Below are positions 54,501-63,864 of a stretch of DNA of 64,000 bases, one piece after another. The notes under the pieces are model-generated. The model was given only the letters and a program-made list of their open reading frames with translations, was not told the origin of the DNA and did no database searches. Position 1 is the first letter of the stretch. Every line of letters begins with the position of its first letter. The position numbers and the translations under genes were made by a program. This DNA is from Clostridium sp. AF15-31 (GTDB taxonomy: Bacteria > Bacillota > Clostridia > Lachnospirales > Lachnospiraceae): NCBI RefSeq assembly GCF_003461625.1, contig NZ_QTXL01000006.1, forward strand, positions 62,001 through 126,000, written 5' to 3'.

Positions 54501-54838
54501 ATCTATAATCCCAAAGTAGTATTTTAAAATGTTTTTTCACACATTAGAAGCAGAATCTATTTAAACACTATCGACAAATGTCGTCAAGATGGGATTATAA
54601 AAAATACGCTTTTCTGTAATGTTTTTTCAGTTGTGTTGTCATATAAGCGATGGAAGGTGAATAAGGAATTAAAAACACTTTGCAATACAACATTAAATAT
54701 TATTAATGTGATATTAATGTCGAATTTAACATTTTTTTCAAACGTTGTGATATACTGAAACAGATATTGGCAAAGACATGGTAAAGAAACAGTAAAAATG
54801 CTTCATGCATAAGGCAGTGAAATTGGAAATGAGGACGT
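54501..54838. other. Divergent promoter region
   Basis: These 338 AT-rich bases separate the MATE gene (minus) and the flippase-like gene (plus). A possible plus-strand promoter is TTAACA (near 54726) with TATACT (near 54752) at a long spacing. No gene, RNA or strong hairpin is seen. Confidence 0.4.
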
Positions 54839-55882
54839 ATGGAGAGTAAGAAAAAATGGATATTTAATATAATTTTTTTGCTTCTGATCTTTGCGGCAAC
54901 TTTTTATGGTGTGTTTCATGGCAAGGATATGGGGCGGATCATCGAAATAATTAAAACTGTGAACCCGTTTTGGTTGATTCCCGGCGTTATCTGTGTAATA
55001 ATCTTCATATGGGGAGAATCTATCATTATTCATTATCTGATGCATTCACTAGGTATAAAGGTAAAGAAATGGATCTGCTTTTTATTTTCATCCGTTGGCT
55101 TTTTCTTTAGCTGCATTACTCCGTCTGCATCGGGCGGTCAGCCGGCACAGGTTTACTATATGAAGAAAGAAGATATACCGATTCCGATCTCAACGATGGT
55201 ATTGTTGATCATAACCATTATCTACAAGATGGTACTGGTACTGCTTGGTGTTGCATTGGTGATCTTCGGGCAGGGATTTATACATCGGTATTTATCGGAT
55301 GCAATCTTCTGGTTTTATCTCGGAATGGGATTAAATGTGGTGTGTGTAGCGATTATGGTTGTATTTGCATTTCATCCGAATTTTGCGAAGTCAATTATGA
55401 TCAAAGGGCATATTTTGTTAGAACGAATCCATATATTAAAACATAGAAAGTCAAGAGCAAAGAAGCTGGTTCAGTCGATGGATCAGTATCGGGGGGCTGC
55501 TGTTTATTTGCAGGAAAATAAAAAGGTGCTGATCGTTGTATTCCTCATTACGATGGTGCAGCGGTTTGCGTTGTTTGCAGCAACCTGGTTCGTATATCTT
55601 GCATTTGGATTAAAAGGAACATCAGCGTTTACCGTGATACTTCTTCAGGGCTCGATCGCGGTTGCAGTTGATATGCTGCCGCTTCCGGGCGGAATGGGAA
55701 TCAGTGAGAAGATATTCCTTGATATCTTCCTTCCGGTATTTGGAAGCATGCTTCTTCTGCCGGGTATGGTATTGTCCCGTGGCCTGGGGTATTATACAGA
55801 ACTGATCCTCAGTGCGATATTTACGATTGTTGCAAATTTTACTATTGGAAGAAAAAAGAAAAGTGTGGTAGAGAAATGTTAG
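54839..55882 (+). CDS. LPG synthetase TM / YbhN-like flippase (UPF0104)
   Basis: This 347-residue polytopic membrane protein has about eight spans with family motifs FFFSCITPSASGGQPAQVYYM and PLPGGMGISEKIFLDIF, which correspond to the lysylphosphatidylglycerol synthase TM/flippase group. The catalytic domain of MprF is absent. Its stop overlaps pssA by 7 bases, linking it to phospholipid synthesis; lipid flipping is inferred. Confidence 0.85.
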   Translation: MESKKKWIFNIIFLLLIFAATFYGVFHGKDMGRIIEIIKTVNPFWLIPGVICVIIFIWGESIIIHYLMHSLGIKVKKWICFLFSSVGFFFSCITPSASGGQPAQVYYMKKEDIPIPISTMVLLIITIIYKMVLVLLGVALVIFGQGFIHRYLSDAIFWFYLGMGLNVVCVAIMVVFAFHPNFAKSIMIKGHILLERIHILKHRKSRAKKLVQSMDQYRGAAVYLQENKKVLIVVFLITMVQRFALFAATWFVYLAFGLKGTSAFTVILLQGSIAVAVDMLPLPGGMGISEKIFLDIFLPVFGSMLLLPGMVLSRGLGYYTELILSAIFTIVANFTIGRKKKSVVEKC

Positions 55883-56496
55883 GTGTTTATGATTATACAG
55901 TAATTCTTACATATATCAGTCTGATGGTGTCCATCGGTGGTATGTTATTTTCGTTAAATGGCGACTGCCGGATGGCGCTTGTATGTCTGGCAATTTCCGG
56001 TTTGTGCGATATGTTTGACGGCAAGGTTGCACGGACAAAGAAAGATCGTACAGAGGTTGAAAAACGATTTGGAATCCAGATTGATTCTCTGGCGGATATT
56101 GTCTGTTTTGGAGTTTCACCGGCAATCCTTTGCTACCGCATGGGAATGCGTGGATTGACTGGTGTTGCGATCCTGTTATTCTATGTGCTGGCGGGCTTGA
56201 TCCGTCTGGCATGGTTCAATGTTTCTGAGGAAGTCAGACAGGATGAGACAGAGGAAAAACGTAAATATTATCAGGGACTTCCGATCACATCTATGGCTGT
56301 GCTTTTGCCACTTCTGGCAGTATTTAAGCCGATGCTTGGCAAGCGGGAATTCATGCTCAGCCTTCATGCGTTGGTACTGTTGGTCGGTTTGCTGTTTATT
56401 ACAAATTTCAAATTTCGTAAACCAAAGAACCGCACACTGGCGATCATCGTTGGCGTTGTAACGCTGGCGGTGCTTCGCATGCTCCATATATGGTAG
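55876..56496 (+). CDS. pssA: CDP-diacylglycerol-serine O-phosphatidyltransferase
   Basis: This 206-residue membrane enzyme has the CDP-alcohol phosphotransferase signature: LCDMFDGKVARTKKDRTEVEKRFGIQIDSLADIVCFG, that is DG-(x)2-AR-(x)n-G-(x)3-D-(x)3-D (written here in outline). It makes phosphatidylserine, which the next gene product decarboxylates. Six or so membrane helices. Coupled to the preceding gene by overlap and 21 bases from psd. Confidence 0.92.
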   Translation: MLGVYDYTVILTYISLMVSIGGMLFSLNGDCRMALVCLAISGLCDMFDGKVARTKKDRTEVEKRFGIQIDSLADIVCFGVSPAILCYRMGMRGLTGVAILLFYVLAGLIRLAWFNVSEEVRQDETEEKRKYYQGLPITSMAVLLPLLAVFKPMLGKREFMLSLHALVLLVGLLFITNFKFRKPKNRTLAIIVGVVTLAVLRMLHIW

Positions 56497-56517
56497 GAGA
56501 AGATTGGAGAAAAGAAA

Positions 56518-57405
56518 ATGAGTATCATATATATAGATCGAAAAGGACATAAAAGACAGGGCGAGACCGGTCAGGATCGCCTGCTTGCATTTATCTATGG
56601 ACATGCAGTGACGAGGTGTCTGATCCGTCCCTTTCTGTCACCAGTAGTGTCCCGCATAGGCGGGGCATTTTTGGATACCCGGATTTCAGGACTGGCAGTT
56701 CCGGGGTTTGTAAAGAAGAATGGCATTGATCTGTCCTTATATGAGAAACAGATATTTGATTCATATAATGATTTTTTCACTCGAAAGATCAGAGCAGAAG
56801 AACGACCGGTTAATCCGGATGCAAATGCGCTGGTCAGCCCAAGTGATGGAAAGGTCAGTGTGTATAAGATCCATGAAAACGGACATTTTCTTATTAAACA
56901 CACCGAGTATACATTGGAACAGTTGTTGCAGGACAAGAAGCTGGCTAAGAGGTATCTGGACGGACATATTTATGTAATCCGATTGACGGTAGATGATTAT
57001 CACAGGTATTGTTATGCGGCAGATGGAAGAAAATCCGAACAGCGTAAGATAGCAGGAATTCTGCATACGGTGAACCCGGTTGCAAATGATGTCTGTCCGA
57101 TCTACAAGATGAATTCCAGAGAGTATTGTCTGATAAAGACGGAGCAGTTTGGAACGCTTCTTCAGATGGAAGTCGGGGCATTGATGGTTGGTAAGATCAG
57201 TAACAATCAGCAAGGCTTGGGATTTGTTCATAAGGGTGTTGAAAAAGGACGATTTGAATTCGGCGGTTCAACGATCATTCTGCTGACACAGAAGAATGTC
57301 GTGATACCGGATCGGGATTTATTGGAACATACCGGATCAGGAATGGAAACACTGGTGAAAATGGGAGAGCAGATTGGACGATCAGCGAACCGTTTGGATG
57401 CATAA
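56518..57405 (+). CDS. psd: Phosphatidylserine decarboxylase proenzyme
   Basis: This 295-residue protein has the self-cleaving motif FGGSTIILL near residue 258, where Ser becomes the pyruvoyl group, and the family motifs FFTRKIRAEERPV, LVSPSDGKVSVY and VDDYHRYCYAADG. It converts phosphatidylserine to phosphatidylethanolamine at the membrane. The cleavage motif GGST deviates at the first position from LGST of E. coli, as in many Clostridia. It is the last enzyme gene of the operon. Confidence 0.94.
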   Translation: MSIIYIDRKGHKRQGETGQDRLLAFIYGHAVTRCLIRPFLSPVVSRIGGAFLDTRISGLAVPGFVKKNGIDLSLYEKQIFDSYNDFFTRKIRAEERPVNPDANALVSPSDGKVSVYKIHENGHFLIKHTEYTLEQLLQDKKLAKRYLDGHIYVIRLTVDDYHRYCYAADGRKSEQRKIAGILHTVNPVANDVCPIYKMNSREYCLIKTEQFGTLLQMEVGALMVGKISNNQQGLGFVHKGVEKGRFEFGGSTIILLTQKNVVIPDRDLLEHTGSGMETLVKMGEQIGRSANRLDA

Positions 57406-57450
57406 TTGGATATGCAGATATATATCGAAAGAATAGTCAGGTGATCATAA

Positions 57451-57741
57451 ATGAAACCAAGATCAGAAGCAAGTAAAAACCTATATCAGATGATGCTTGA
57501 CCGGGGCTATCCGGCGGAATTCTGCGAGGTTATAACACAGAATCTGAATACAGATTTTACAGCCGGTCGTATGATCGGCTATTTGTCACATTATCAGACC
57601 CTTCCTATGGAGGAGGTCGTAGATGAGATGCTCGCGATCCTCACAGACCGCAACCGCATCATACAGAAAAAAGAACTGGAGCGTAACAACGCCAAGTGGA
57701 ATGAATACCTGGCAAATGGCATTCCTAATGACGGGGAGTAA
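57451..57741 (+). CDS. Hypothetical small helical protein
   Basis: This 96-residue protein (KNLYQMMLDRGYPAEFCEVI, TAGRMIGYLSHYQTLPMEEV) is predicted helical and soluble, with no family I can name. It follows psd by 45 bases and ends at a very long palindromic hairpin, so it may be the tail gene of the phospholipid operon. Confidence 0.7.
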   Translation: MKPRSEASKNLYQMMLDRGYPAEFCEVITQNLNTDFTAGRMIGYLSHYQTLPMEEVVDEMLAILTDRNRIIQKKELERNNAKWNEYLANGIPNDGE

Positions 57742-57969
57742 TGCCGAGATTCAGATATTTTATATTTATAATAATACCCCTATTGATATAACATGAACGA
57801 GATTTCGTTGTGAGAATGCACATTGCCAGTAAATGCGGGTGCATGTTTGAGCCCAAAGGGCGAGTTTGCACAGGAGCATTTACGAATCAGGCATGTGCAT
57901 CGAACAGAAATCGTAGTGTGTTATTCAATAGGGGTATTGTTATAAATAGAAGTATCTGAATCTCGCATT
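57742..57969. repeat. Long terminator hairpin containing repeated structured core, family 1, copy A
   Basis: Arms of about 52 bases (57742-57793 and 57919-57969; for example GAGATTCAGATA with TATCTGAATCTC and CCCCTATTG with CAATAGGGG) enclose a core of about 125 bases. The core is closely matched by the reverse complement of the core at 61357-61600. Inside it ATGCACAT/ATGTGCAT, AGTAAATGC/GCATTTAC, GTGCA/TGCAC and GCCC/GGGC pair in nested order. The convergent gene ends on both sides make it a bidirectional terminator. Confidence 0.75.
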
Positions 57970-57978
57970 ATCCCTGTT

Positions 57979-59301
57979 TTAGCCGATTCCGCCTAATGCG
58001 ATTCCAAGTATTAAAACCAGAATGCAGATAGGGCAATAGACATATTTACAGATTGGCAGGAATTTGTCTGTGAACTTCTTTTCACGTCCAAGGTTTACCT
58101 GCTCCTCTACATATTTCTTACCGCATACCCAGAAAAACATGATTCCGGCAAGTCCTGCACCAAGCGGGCAGATATAGATGGACAGAACATCCATCCAGCC
58201 GGATACGATTCCCTGAATACAGATGGATACGATCACGCCGATTCCTGCGATCACACCACAGGATAACTTGCGATTTAATCCGAGCTTTTCCTGAATCGTT
58301 GCGATCGGAGCTTCGTACAGATTGATCAATGAGGACAAGCCCGCAAAGAATACTGCAACGAAGAAGATCATGGCGATGATATGTCCGCCCGGCATAGATT
58401 TGAACAGGGCAGGCAGATAGATGAACATAAGTCCCGGACCGCCCTGGTCTAACTGCGCACCGGTCGTTGCCATAACCGGAATGATAACGAGGGCGGCAAG
58501 TAACGCAGCGATCGTATCAAATAAAGCAACCTGTCCGGCAGCTTCCGGTATATTTTCTTCATCCGGCAGATAAGAGCCATAGATCAGTGTCCCATTTCCT
58601 GCAACAGACAGGGAGAAAAATGCCTGACCAAGTGCGTAGATCCATGTCTTTGGATCGGAGAGAACCTTTGGCTCGATCCGGAAGATATATTTATATCCTT
58701 CGGCAGCACCTGGCTGGCAGGCGGTATAGATCGCAAGAATGATAAACAGGATAAAGAACAGAGGCATCAGGATCTTATTTGCCTTTTCGATTCCGTTTCC
58801 GATACCAAACATCAGAATGATAATGCCGACAGCGAGTGCAATGATCTGCCACAGGTTATTACCGAATGCAGAAGCGGTTGAGCCAAATGCGGCACCAAAG
58901 GATTCCACATTTTCCGGTGCAAGTGTTGAACCGGTAAATGCACCGATCATATATTTTAAGATCCAGCCCATTACGACAGTATAGCCGATCGCCATGGCAA
59001 GCGCGCCGAGTACCGGTATAAATCCAAGAATTTCGCCAAGCTTTCGTTTGCCCTTTGTTCCACAGGCATAGCCGAAAGCGTCGACCGGACCGGATTTGGT
59101 AGCACGTCCGAAACTCATTTCGCCGATCACACCGGTGAATCCGATCAGGATAACGAATATGAAGTAAGGGATCAGATAAGAGCCTCCGCCATAGAGGGAT
59201 ACTCTGGTTGGGAACATCCAGATATTACCCATGCCGACCGCTGAGCCGATACAGGCGAGGACAAATCCCCATTTGTTGTTAAATGATTCACGTTTTTTCA
59301 T
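57979..59301 (-). CDS. Sodium:neurotransmitter symporter family transporter
   Basis: This 440-residue NSS protein has the first-helix motif GFVLACIGSAVGMGNIWMFP, which lines the Na+ and substrate site, about eleven hydrophobic segments, and the ALGQAFFSLSVAGNGTLIYGS segment of helix 6. It most likely imports an amino acid with Na+. The tail is short. It is the only gene between the palindrome and the divergent NERD gene. Confidence 0.92.
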   Translation of the reverse strand: MKKRESFNNKWGFVLACIGSAVGMGNIWMFPTRVSLYGGGSYLIPYFIFVILIGFTGVIGEMSFGRATKSGPVDAFGYACGTKGKRKLGEILGFIPVLGALAMAIGYTVVMGWILKYMIGAFTGSTLAPENVESFGAAFGSTASAFGNNLWQIIALAVGIIILMFGIGNGIEKANKILMPLFFILFIILAIYTACQPGAAEGYKYIFRIEPKVLSDPKTWIYALGQAFFSLSVAGNGTLIYGSYLPDEENIPEAAGQVALFDTIAALLAALVIIPVMATTGAQLDQGGPGLMFIYLPALFKSMPGGHIIAMIFFVAVFFAGLSSLINLYEAPIATIQEKLGLNRKLSCGVIAGIGVIVSICIQGIVSGWMDVLSIYICPLGAGLAGIMFFWVCGKKYVEEQVNLGREKKFTDKFLPICKYVYCPICILVLILGIALGGIG

Positions 59302-59481
59302 CTTTTGATAACTCCTCCAAACAAATTACATACCCATATACTATACAGGAAAATGTGGGATTACGCCAGCAAACTTTTCGAAAGTTTTCATGGTGTGGCA
59401 GAAAAGAATGTTGTTATTGTCATATTACCGTAGAATTTATATAATAGGGGCATCCGAGAAAAGTATAAGGGGAGGTATGTT

Positions 59482-60228
59482 ATGAGCTGGCCAATTTGGG
59501 TTATAATAGGTTTTGCTGTAGCGGGTATATTAGTTGGATGGCTGCAGGCAAAGGTTAAAGGAATAATCGGGGAAAAGAAAGTATCGGTGGTTTTAGCGAC
59601 ATTACCAGATAGTGATTATATTATTTTAAATGATGTGATGCTGCCGACAGAAAAGGGAAGTACTCAGATTGATCATATTGTTGTTTCTTTATATGGAATT
59701 TTTGTAATTGAGACGAAGAATTATAAAGGATGGATTACAGGAAGTCCATATGCTGAGCAATGGACAAAAAATATGTATGGTAAAAAATATAAATTTTATA
59801 ATCCAATACGACAGAATTATGGTCATATAAAAAATTTGAGCACAATATTGGGATTGTCGGAAGAAAAATTTATATCCATTGTTGCTTTTTCAGCAAATTC
59901 AACAATAAAAGTAAAAAGTAGAGATTATGTGGTTCATATTTTACAGGTGAAAAAGGTTATAAAATCATATAAAGAACCTGTTTTTACACAAGATGAAATC
60001 AAACAGTTGGCGGATCGAATAAAGACAATTAATGAAGCATCTAGCGACCTGAGAGTTGGACATGTTAAGAGAATTAAGGAAGCGCAGAATATCAGAAAAA
60101 ATAATAAGGAAGTTCAGCGAATCTGTCCTAAATGTGGCGGAAAAATAGTATATAAAAGAGGAAAATATGGTAAATTTCTGGGATGCACGAATTATCCCAA
60201 CTGCAGATATACAAAAGAGATGAAATGA
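59482..60228 (+). CDS. NERD-domain protein with topoisomerase-type zinc finger
   Basis: This 248-residue protein has one N-terminal membrane helix (about 4-22) and a NERD nuclease-related domain ([41 protein letters not shown]), whose D...ExK residues fit a PD-(D/E)XK fold. At the C-terminus is a zf-C4 topoisomerase finger ([27 protein letters not shown]). Family members are membrane-linked and possibly DNA-binding; the function is not known. Ribosome site GGGGAGG. Confidence 0.88.
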   Translation: MSWPIWVIIGFAVAGILVGWLQAKVKGIIGEKKVSVVLATLPDSDYIILNDVMLPTEKGSTQIDHIVVSLYGIFVIETKNYKGWITGSPYAEQWTKNMYGKKYKFYNPIRQNYGHIKNLSTILGLSEEKFISIVAFSANSTIKVKSRDYVVHILQVKKVIKSYKEPVFTQDEIKQLADRIKTINEASSDLRVGHVKRIKEAQNIRKNNKEVQRICPKCGGKIVYKRGKYGKFLGCTNYPNCRYTKEMK

Positions 60229-60241
60229 CAGGAGGAAATAC

Positions 60242-61111
60242 ATGAAGATAAGAGATATTATAGGGCAGGAGAAAGCAACATTGTCATTTGAGGTTTTTCC
60301 ACCGAAGAAGGATACAGATTTTGCAAGTGTGGAAGCTGCGGCACTTGGAATTGCGGCATTACGGCCGAGTTATATGAGTGTTACATATGGGGCGGGTGGC
60401 AGCACAAAAGGACATACGATCAAGCTTGCAAATGAGATTCAAGAAAAATACGGAGTTCCGACGATTGCGCATCTGACCTGTGTATGCGCAAATAAAGACA
60501 GCATCCGGACAGCACTTTCTGAAATGAAAAATGCAGGGATTGAAAATATCCTGGCACTTCGTGGGGATATTCCAAAGAATTATGATGGACAGGTATTTAC
60601 TGATTTTACTCACGCATCGGAGCTGGTAAAATTAATAAAAGAGAGCGGAGACTTCTGTGTGGGCGGAGCTTGTTATCCGGAGGTTCATCCGGATTCTGCA
60701 AACAAGCAGGATGATATTGCAAACCTGAAAAAGAAAGTGGAAGCGGGATGTGAATATCTGACTACACAGATGTTTTTTGATAACAATATTTTCTTTAATT
60801 TCATGTATCGTATCAGAGAAGCAGGGATTGCTGTGCCGGTGATTCCGGGAATCATGCCGATCACGAAGCGGGTTCAGGTGAAAAATGCCGTCAAATTATC
60901 CGGCTGCAATGTGCCGGAACGTTTCAAGAATATTGTTGACCGGTTTGGAGATACCGAAGCTGCAATGAAGCAGGCAGGTATCGCTTATGCGACTGATCAG
61001 ATCATAGATCTTCTGGCAAATGGCGTAAAGCACATTCATGTATATTCCATGAACAAGCCGGAGGTGGCAGCAGGAATTCAGGCAAATCTGTCTGATATTT
61101 TGCTGGTTTAA
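60242..61111 (+). CDS. metF: Methylenetetrahydrofolate reductase
   Basis: This 289-residue TIM-barrel flavoenzyme converts 5,10-methylene-THF to 5-methyl-THF. It shows SFEVFPPKKD at the N-terminus, SVTYGAGGSTKGHT, HLTCVCANKDSI, LALRGDIPK, and GCEYLTTQMFFDNNIFF with the FAD and folate contacts. The ribosome site AGGAGG lies after the NERD gene, 13 bases between the two. Length matches bacterial MetF. Confidence 0.94.
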   Translation: MKIRDIIGQEKATLSFEVFPPKKDTDFASVEAAALGIAALRPSYMSVTYGAGGSTKGHTIKLANEIQEKYGVPTIAHLTCVCANKDSIRTALSEMKNAGIENILALRGDIPKNYDGQVFTDFTHASELVKLIKESGDFCVGGACYPEVHPDSANKQDDIANLKKKVEAGCEYLTTQMFFDNNIFFNFMYRIREAGIAVPVIPGIMPITKRVQVKNAVKLSGCNVPERFKNIVDRFGDTEAAMKQAGIAYATDQIIDLLANGVKHIHVYSMNKPEVAAGIQANLSDILLV

Positions 61112-61244
61112 GAGATGTACGATTTTTTGTGCATATAAAACTGTAATATAAAGCCATAAACGGGTTGACTGTATAAAAAATACAGGAAATTCAAAGAAAA
61201 TCGGAACTTTATAGGACAGAACGAATGTACAGGAGATCGGAATT

Positions 61245-61349
61245 ATGATAAAAGGATATTTTGTAACGGAAGGTTATATGGGATATGTAGATGGAAGATA
61301 CCAGCTTTTTGCGGATGAAACAGATTATATTGAATACATGGAAGAATAG
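61245..61349 (+). CDS. Small protein, 34 residues
   Basis: The ATG at 61245 has AGGAG nine bases upstream. The product begins MIKGYFVTEGYMGYVDG and ends ADETDYIEYMEE, rich in Tyr and acidic residues, with a compact beta-hairpin look. I recall similar short proteins in Lachnospiraceae but cannot name a function. The gene lies just before a long terminator, consistent with a real transcript. Confidence 0.55.
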   Translation: MIKGYFVTEGYMGYVDGRYQLFADETDYIEYMEE

Positions 61350-61356
61350 AATCTGG

Positions 61357-61600
61357 AAGCGTCATTCTTGCAGAGACATTTCTGTATAATCAGCTACTCA
61401 CTATATATAACTCGCTGTGGTTTCTATTCCATGCACACGCCTGATTCGTAAATGCTCCTGTGCAACTCGCCTTCGGCTCATACAAGCACTCGCATTTACT
61501 TGCAATGTGCATGTCATAACGAAATCCTCGCTGATGTTATATTATAGTGAATAGCTGGTTATACGGAAATGCTTTTGCAAGAATGCCGCTTTTTATAATT
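61357..61600. repeat. Long terminator hairpin containing repeated structured core, family 1, copy B (reverse)
   Basis: Arms of about 58 bases (61359-61415 and 61530-61593; for example CATTCTTGCA with TGCAAGAATG, TCACTATA with TATAGTGA) end in a T-run (CGCTTTTTAT). The arms do not resemble those at 57742-57969, but the enclosed core matches it as reverse complement, including TTACGAATCAGGC/GCCTGATTCGTAA and the GCC-GAA-GGC hairpin. The remaining bases to 61738 hold only AT-rich promoter-like sequence. Confidence 0.75.
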
Positions 61601-61738
61601 CTTTCATAATTGAACTGTTGTTTTATGCGAATGCTAATAGTAACATGTGTAGTATATGAAAATAATAAGAATATAATTTTGAACCTGGTGAGTGCAAGAT
61701 TGTAAAATTGAGAAAACAGGAAAGGATGATGGTTATAG

Positions 61739-62713
61739 ATGTGTACAGCAGCGACGTATAAAACGAAGGATTTTTATTTTGGCAGAACATTAGATTATGA
61801 ATTTTCTTATGGGGATGAGATTACGGTGACACCGAGAAAGTTCCCGTTTGAGTTTCGTCATATGGGAAAGAGGGATTCTCATTATGCGATCATTGGCATG
61901 GCGCATGTGGCAGGTGGATATCCGCTTTATTATGATGCGATCAATGAAAAGGGTGTCGGTATGGCGGGACTTAATTTTGTTGGAAATGCAGTTTATCAGG
62001 CAGTAGAAGCTGGTAGGGATAATGTTGCACAGTTTGAATTTATCCCGTGGATACTTGGACAGTGTGCGGATCTGGACGAGGTACGGGCATTGCTTGACCG
62101 GATGAATCTGGTCGGAACACCTTTCAGCGAACAGCTTCCATCGGCACAGTTACACTGGATCATAGCAGATCGGAATGCTGCGATCACAGTTGAGTGTATG
62201 GCGGATGGAATGCATATACATGAAAATCCGGTCGGAGTTCTCACGAACAATCCACCATTTGAGACACAGATGTTTTTATTGAATAATTATCAGGGCTTAT
62301 CTCCGAAACAGCCGGAAAATACTTTCGCAGAGCAGCTGCAGTTACAGTCTTACAGCAGGGGCATGGGTGCACTTGGTTTGCCGGGAGATCTGTCGTCAGC
62401 GTCACGATTTGCAAAGGTCGCATTTACAAAAATGAATTCGAAATCCGGTGACAGCGAGGCGGAGAGTATCAGCCAGTTCTTCCATATTCTTGGATCGGTT
62501 GATCAGCAGCGTGGATGCTGTGAAGTGACAGATGGCAAGTATGAGATTACACTCTACACCTCCTGCTGTAATGCAGATAAAGGAATCTATTATTATACAA
62601 CATACGAAAACCACCAGATCACAGGTGTGGATATGCACCATTGTGATCTGGACGGTTCCGAGCTTTTTAGGTATCCACTGGTTCAGGGAGAACAGATCCA
62701 CTGGATGAATTGA
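61739..62713 (+). CDS. bsh: Bile salt hydrolase (choloylglycine hydrolase family)
   Basis: This 324-residue Ntn hydrolase has the N-terminal nucleophile Cys2 (MCTAATY), Arg16 and Asp19 in FGRTLDYEF, Asn in LTNNPPF, and the BSH-type segment SYSRGMGALGLPGDLSSASRF with the catalytic Arg. It deconjugates taurine or glycine from bile acids in the cytoplasm. The motif set favours bile salt hydrolase over penicillin V acylase, but substrate is inferred. It is a single gene with its own leader. Confidence 0.9.
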   Translation: MCTAATYKTKDFYFGRTLDYEFSYGDEITVTPRKFPFEFRHMGKRDSHYAIIGMAHVAGGYPLYYDAINEKGVGMAGLNFVGNAVYQAVEAGRDNVAQFEFIPWILGQCADLDEVRALLDRMNLVGTPFSEQLPSAQLHWIIADRNAAITVECMADGMHIHENPVGVLTNNPPFETQMFLLNNYQGLSPKQPENTFAEQLQLQSYSRGMGALGLPGDLSSASRFAKVAFTKMNSKSGDSEAESISQFFHILGSVDQQRGCCEVTDGKYEITLYTSCCNADKGIYYYTTYENHQITGVDMHHCDLDGSELFRYPLVQGEQIHWMN

Positions 62714-62786
62714 CACACCTATTTGGCAGAATGTAAAATGGTGGGAGAAAAAATGTTATAGAGGCATTGCGAGGTGAAAACACAAA

Positions 62787-63413
62787 ATGAATTATTATAT
62801 CAGTGATCTGCATTTCTGCTGTGCCAGCCAGCTCGCAGGCAGCGGAAGCGGATATGACGAAAGAGAATATAAGACACTGGAAGAAATGCATGCCGATATG
62901 CTTGCCAGATGGAACCGGAAGGTGACAAACGGAGATACGGTCTATATCCTCGGCGACATCAGTAAGCGGGGAAAAAGTGAAGAATTGATTGCACTCGTTG
63001 CGCAGTTAAAAGGACATAAGATTCTTGTGCATGGGAACCATGATGATCTGTCAGATTACAGGCTCCGGCAGTTATTTGAGGAGGTTTGTAATTACAAAGA
63101 GATTACAGACAACATTCGAGGAAATGCATATAAGCTGGTGCTTTGTCATTATCCAATTCTGTTCTGGAATGGTCAGCATAGAGGAAATATCCTGTTGTAT
63201 GGGCATACACACCGATCCCCAGAGGATGTGTTTTTTCAGGACTGCATAAAGCGGTTGAATGAACGCAAGGATCTTCATGAGGAAGACCAGGATTTCTTGG
63301 CGATCAATGTCGGTTGTATGCAGCCTTATATGAATTATGAGCCACAGTCATTGAAGGAACTGTTAGAAGCAAGAGGAATTGAGATTCCGGAAAAAAAGAA
63401 AAAAGGAAGGTAA
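62787..63413 (+). CDS. Calcineurin-like metallophosphoesterase
   Basis: This 208-residue enzyme has metal motifs YYISDLHF, TVYILGDISKRG, LVHGNHDD, LCHYPILFW and LLYGHTHRS in the correct order. Such short proteins are found as nucleotide or phosphodiester phosphatases, often in phage or island context. It starts 73 bases after bsh, and a 79-residue gene follows 6 bases later, likely co-transcribed. Confidence 0.88.
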   Translation: MNYYISDLHFCCASQLAGSGSGYDEREYKTLEEMHADMLARWNRKVTNGDTVYILGDISKRGKSEELIALVAQLKGHKILVHGNHDDLSDYRLRQLFEEVCNYKEITDNIRGNAYKLVLCHYPILFWNGQHRGNILLYGHTHRSPEDVFFQDCIKRLNERKDLHEEDQDFLAINVGCMQPYMNYEPQSLKELLEARGIEIPEKKKKGR

Positions 63414-63419
63414 TTTCAG

Positions 63420-63659
63420 ATGAAAAGTACATTAATTAAAGATACAACAAAATCAGAACGAATTGCACTTGTAAAACAATGGGAGGAAGAAGAAGGCTGT
63501 GAGAATTCCGGTATGAATTTGATGGAATATTTCAGAGATTACATTGATGGCAAGAAAGAAATTGCAGAAGTAAATGCTGCATTTCGCACAAATTATGTAG
63601 TAGAAACACCGGAGACAGAAGAAAAGCCTATGTGTGGCATGGGCGGAAGAAGATTTTAA
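63420..63659 (+). CDS. Hypothetical small protein
   Basis: This 79-residue acidic protein (SERIALVKQWEEEEGCENSG, MEYFRDYIDGKKEIAEVNAAF) ends with MCGMGGRRF. No family recognised. A weak ribosome site (GGAAGG) overlaps the end of the phosphoesterase gene, suggesting coupling. Confidence 0.6.
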   Translation: MKSTLIKDTTKSERIALVKQWEEEEGCENSGMNLMEYFRDYIDGKKEIAEVNAAFRTNYVVETPETEEKPMCGMGGRRF

Positions 63660-63683
63660 GTGTATAATTATTATTCTTATCAA

Positions 63684-63806
63684 AATGACCGGAACGGCAA
63701 AAAAATAAAAAATTGCCGCTCTGGTCATTGCCTTTTATTATAAAAGATGTTATCCTATTAATGACCATATCGGCAAAAAAATAAAAATTTGCCGAACGAG
63801 ACAATG
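63684..63806. repeat. Tandem hairpins with A-rich loops
   Basis: Two units share AATGACC-N5-GGCAAAAAAATAAAAA-TTGCC. The first (63684-63729) has full outer arms AATGACC/GGTCATT; in the second (63760-63806) the right outer arm is degenerate (GAGACAATG). They follow the small gene and may be a terminator plus a duplicate. Confidence 0.55.
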
Positions 63807-63864
63807 AAACGGTTAGAAAAAGAGGAAAGGAGGATTCCAATTACAGATTGGATTGTATGGAAGA

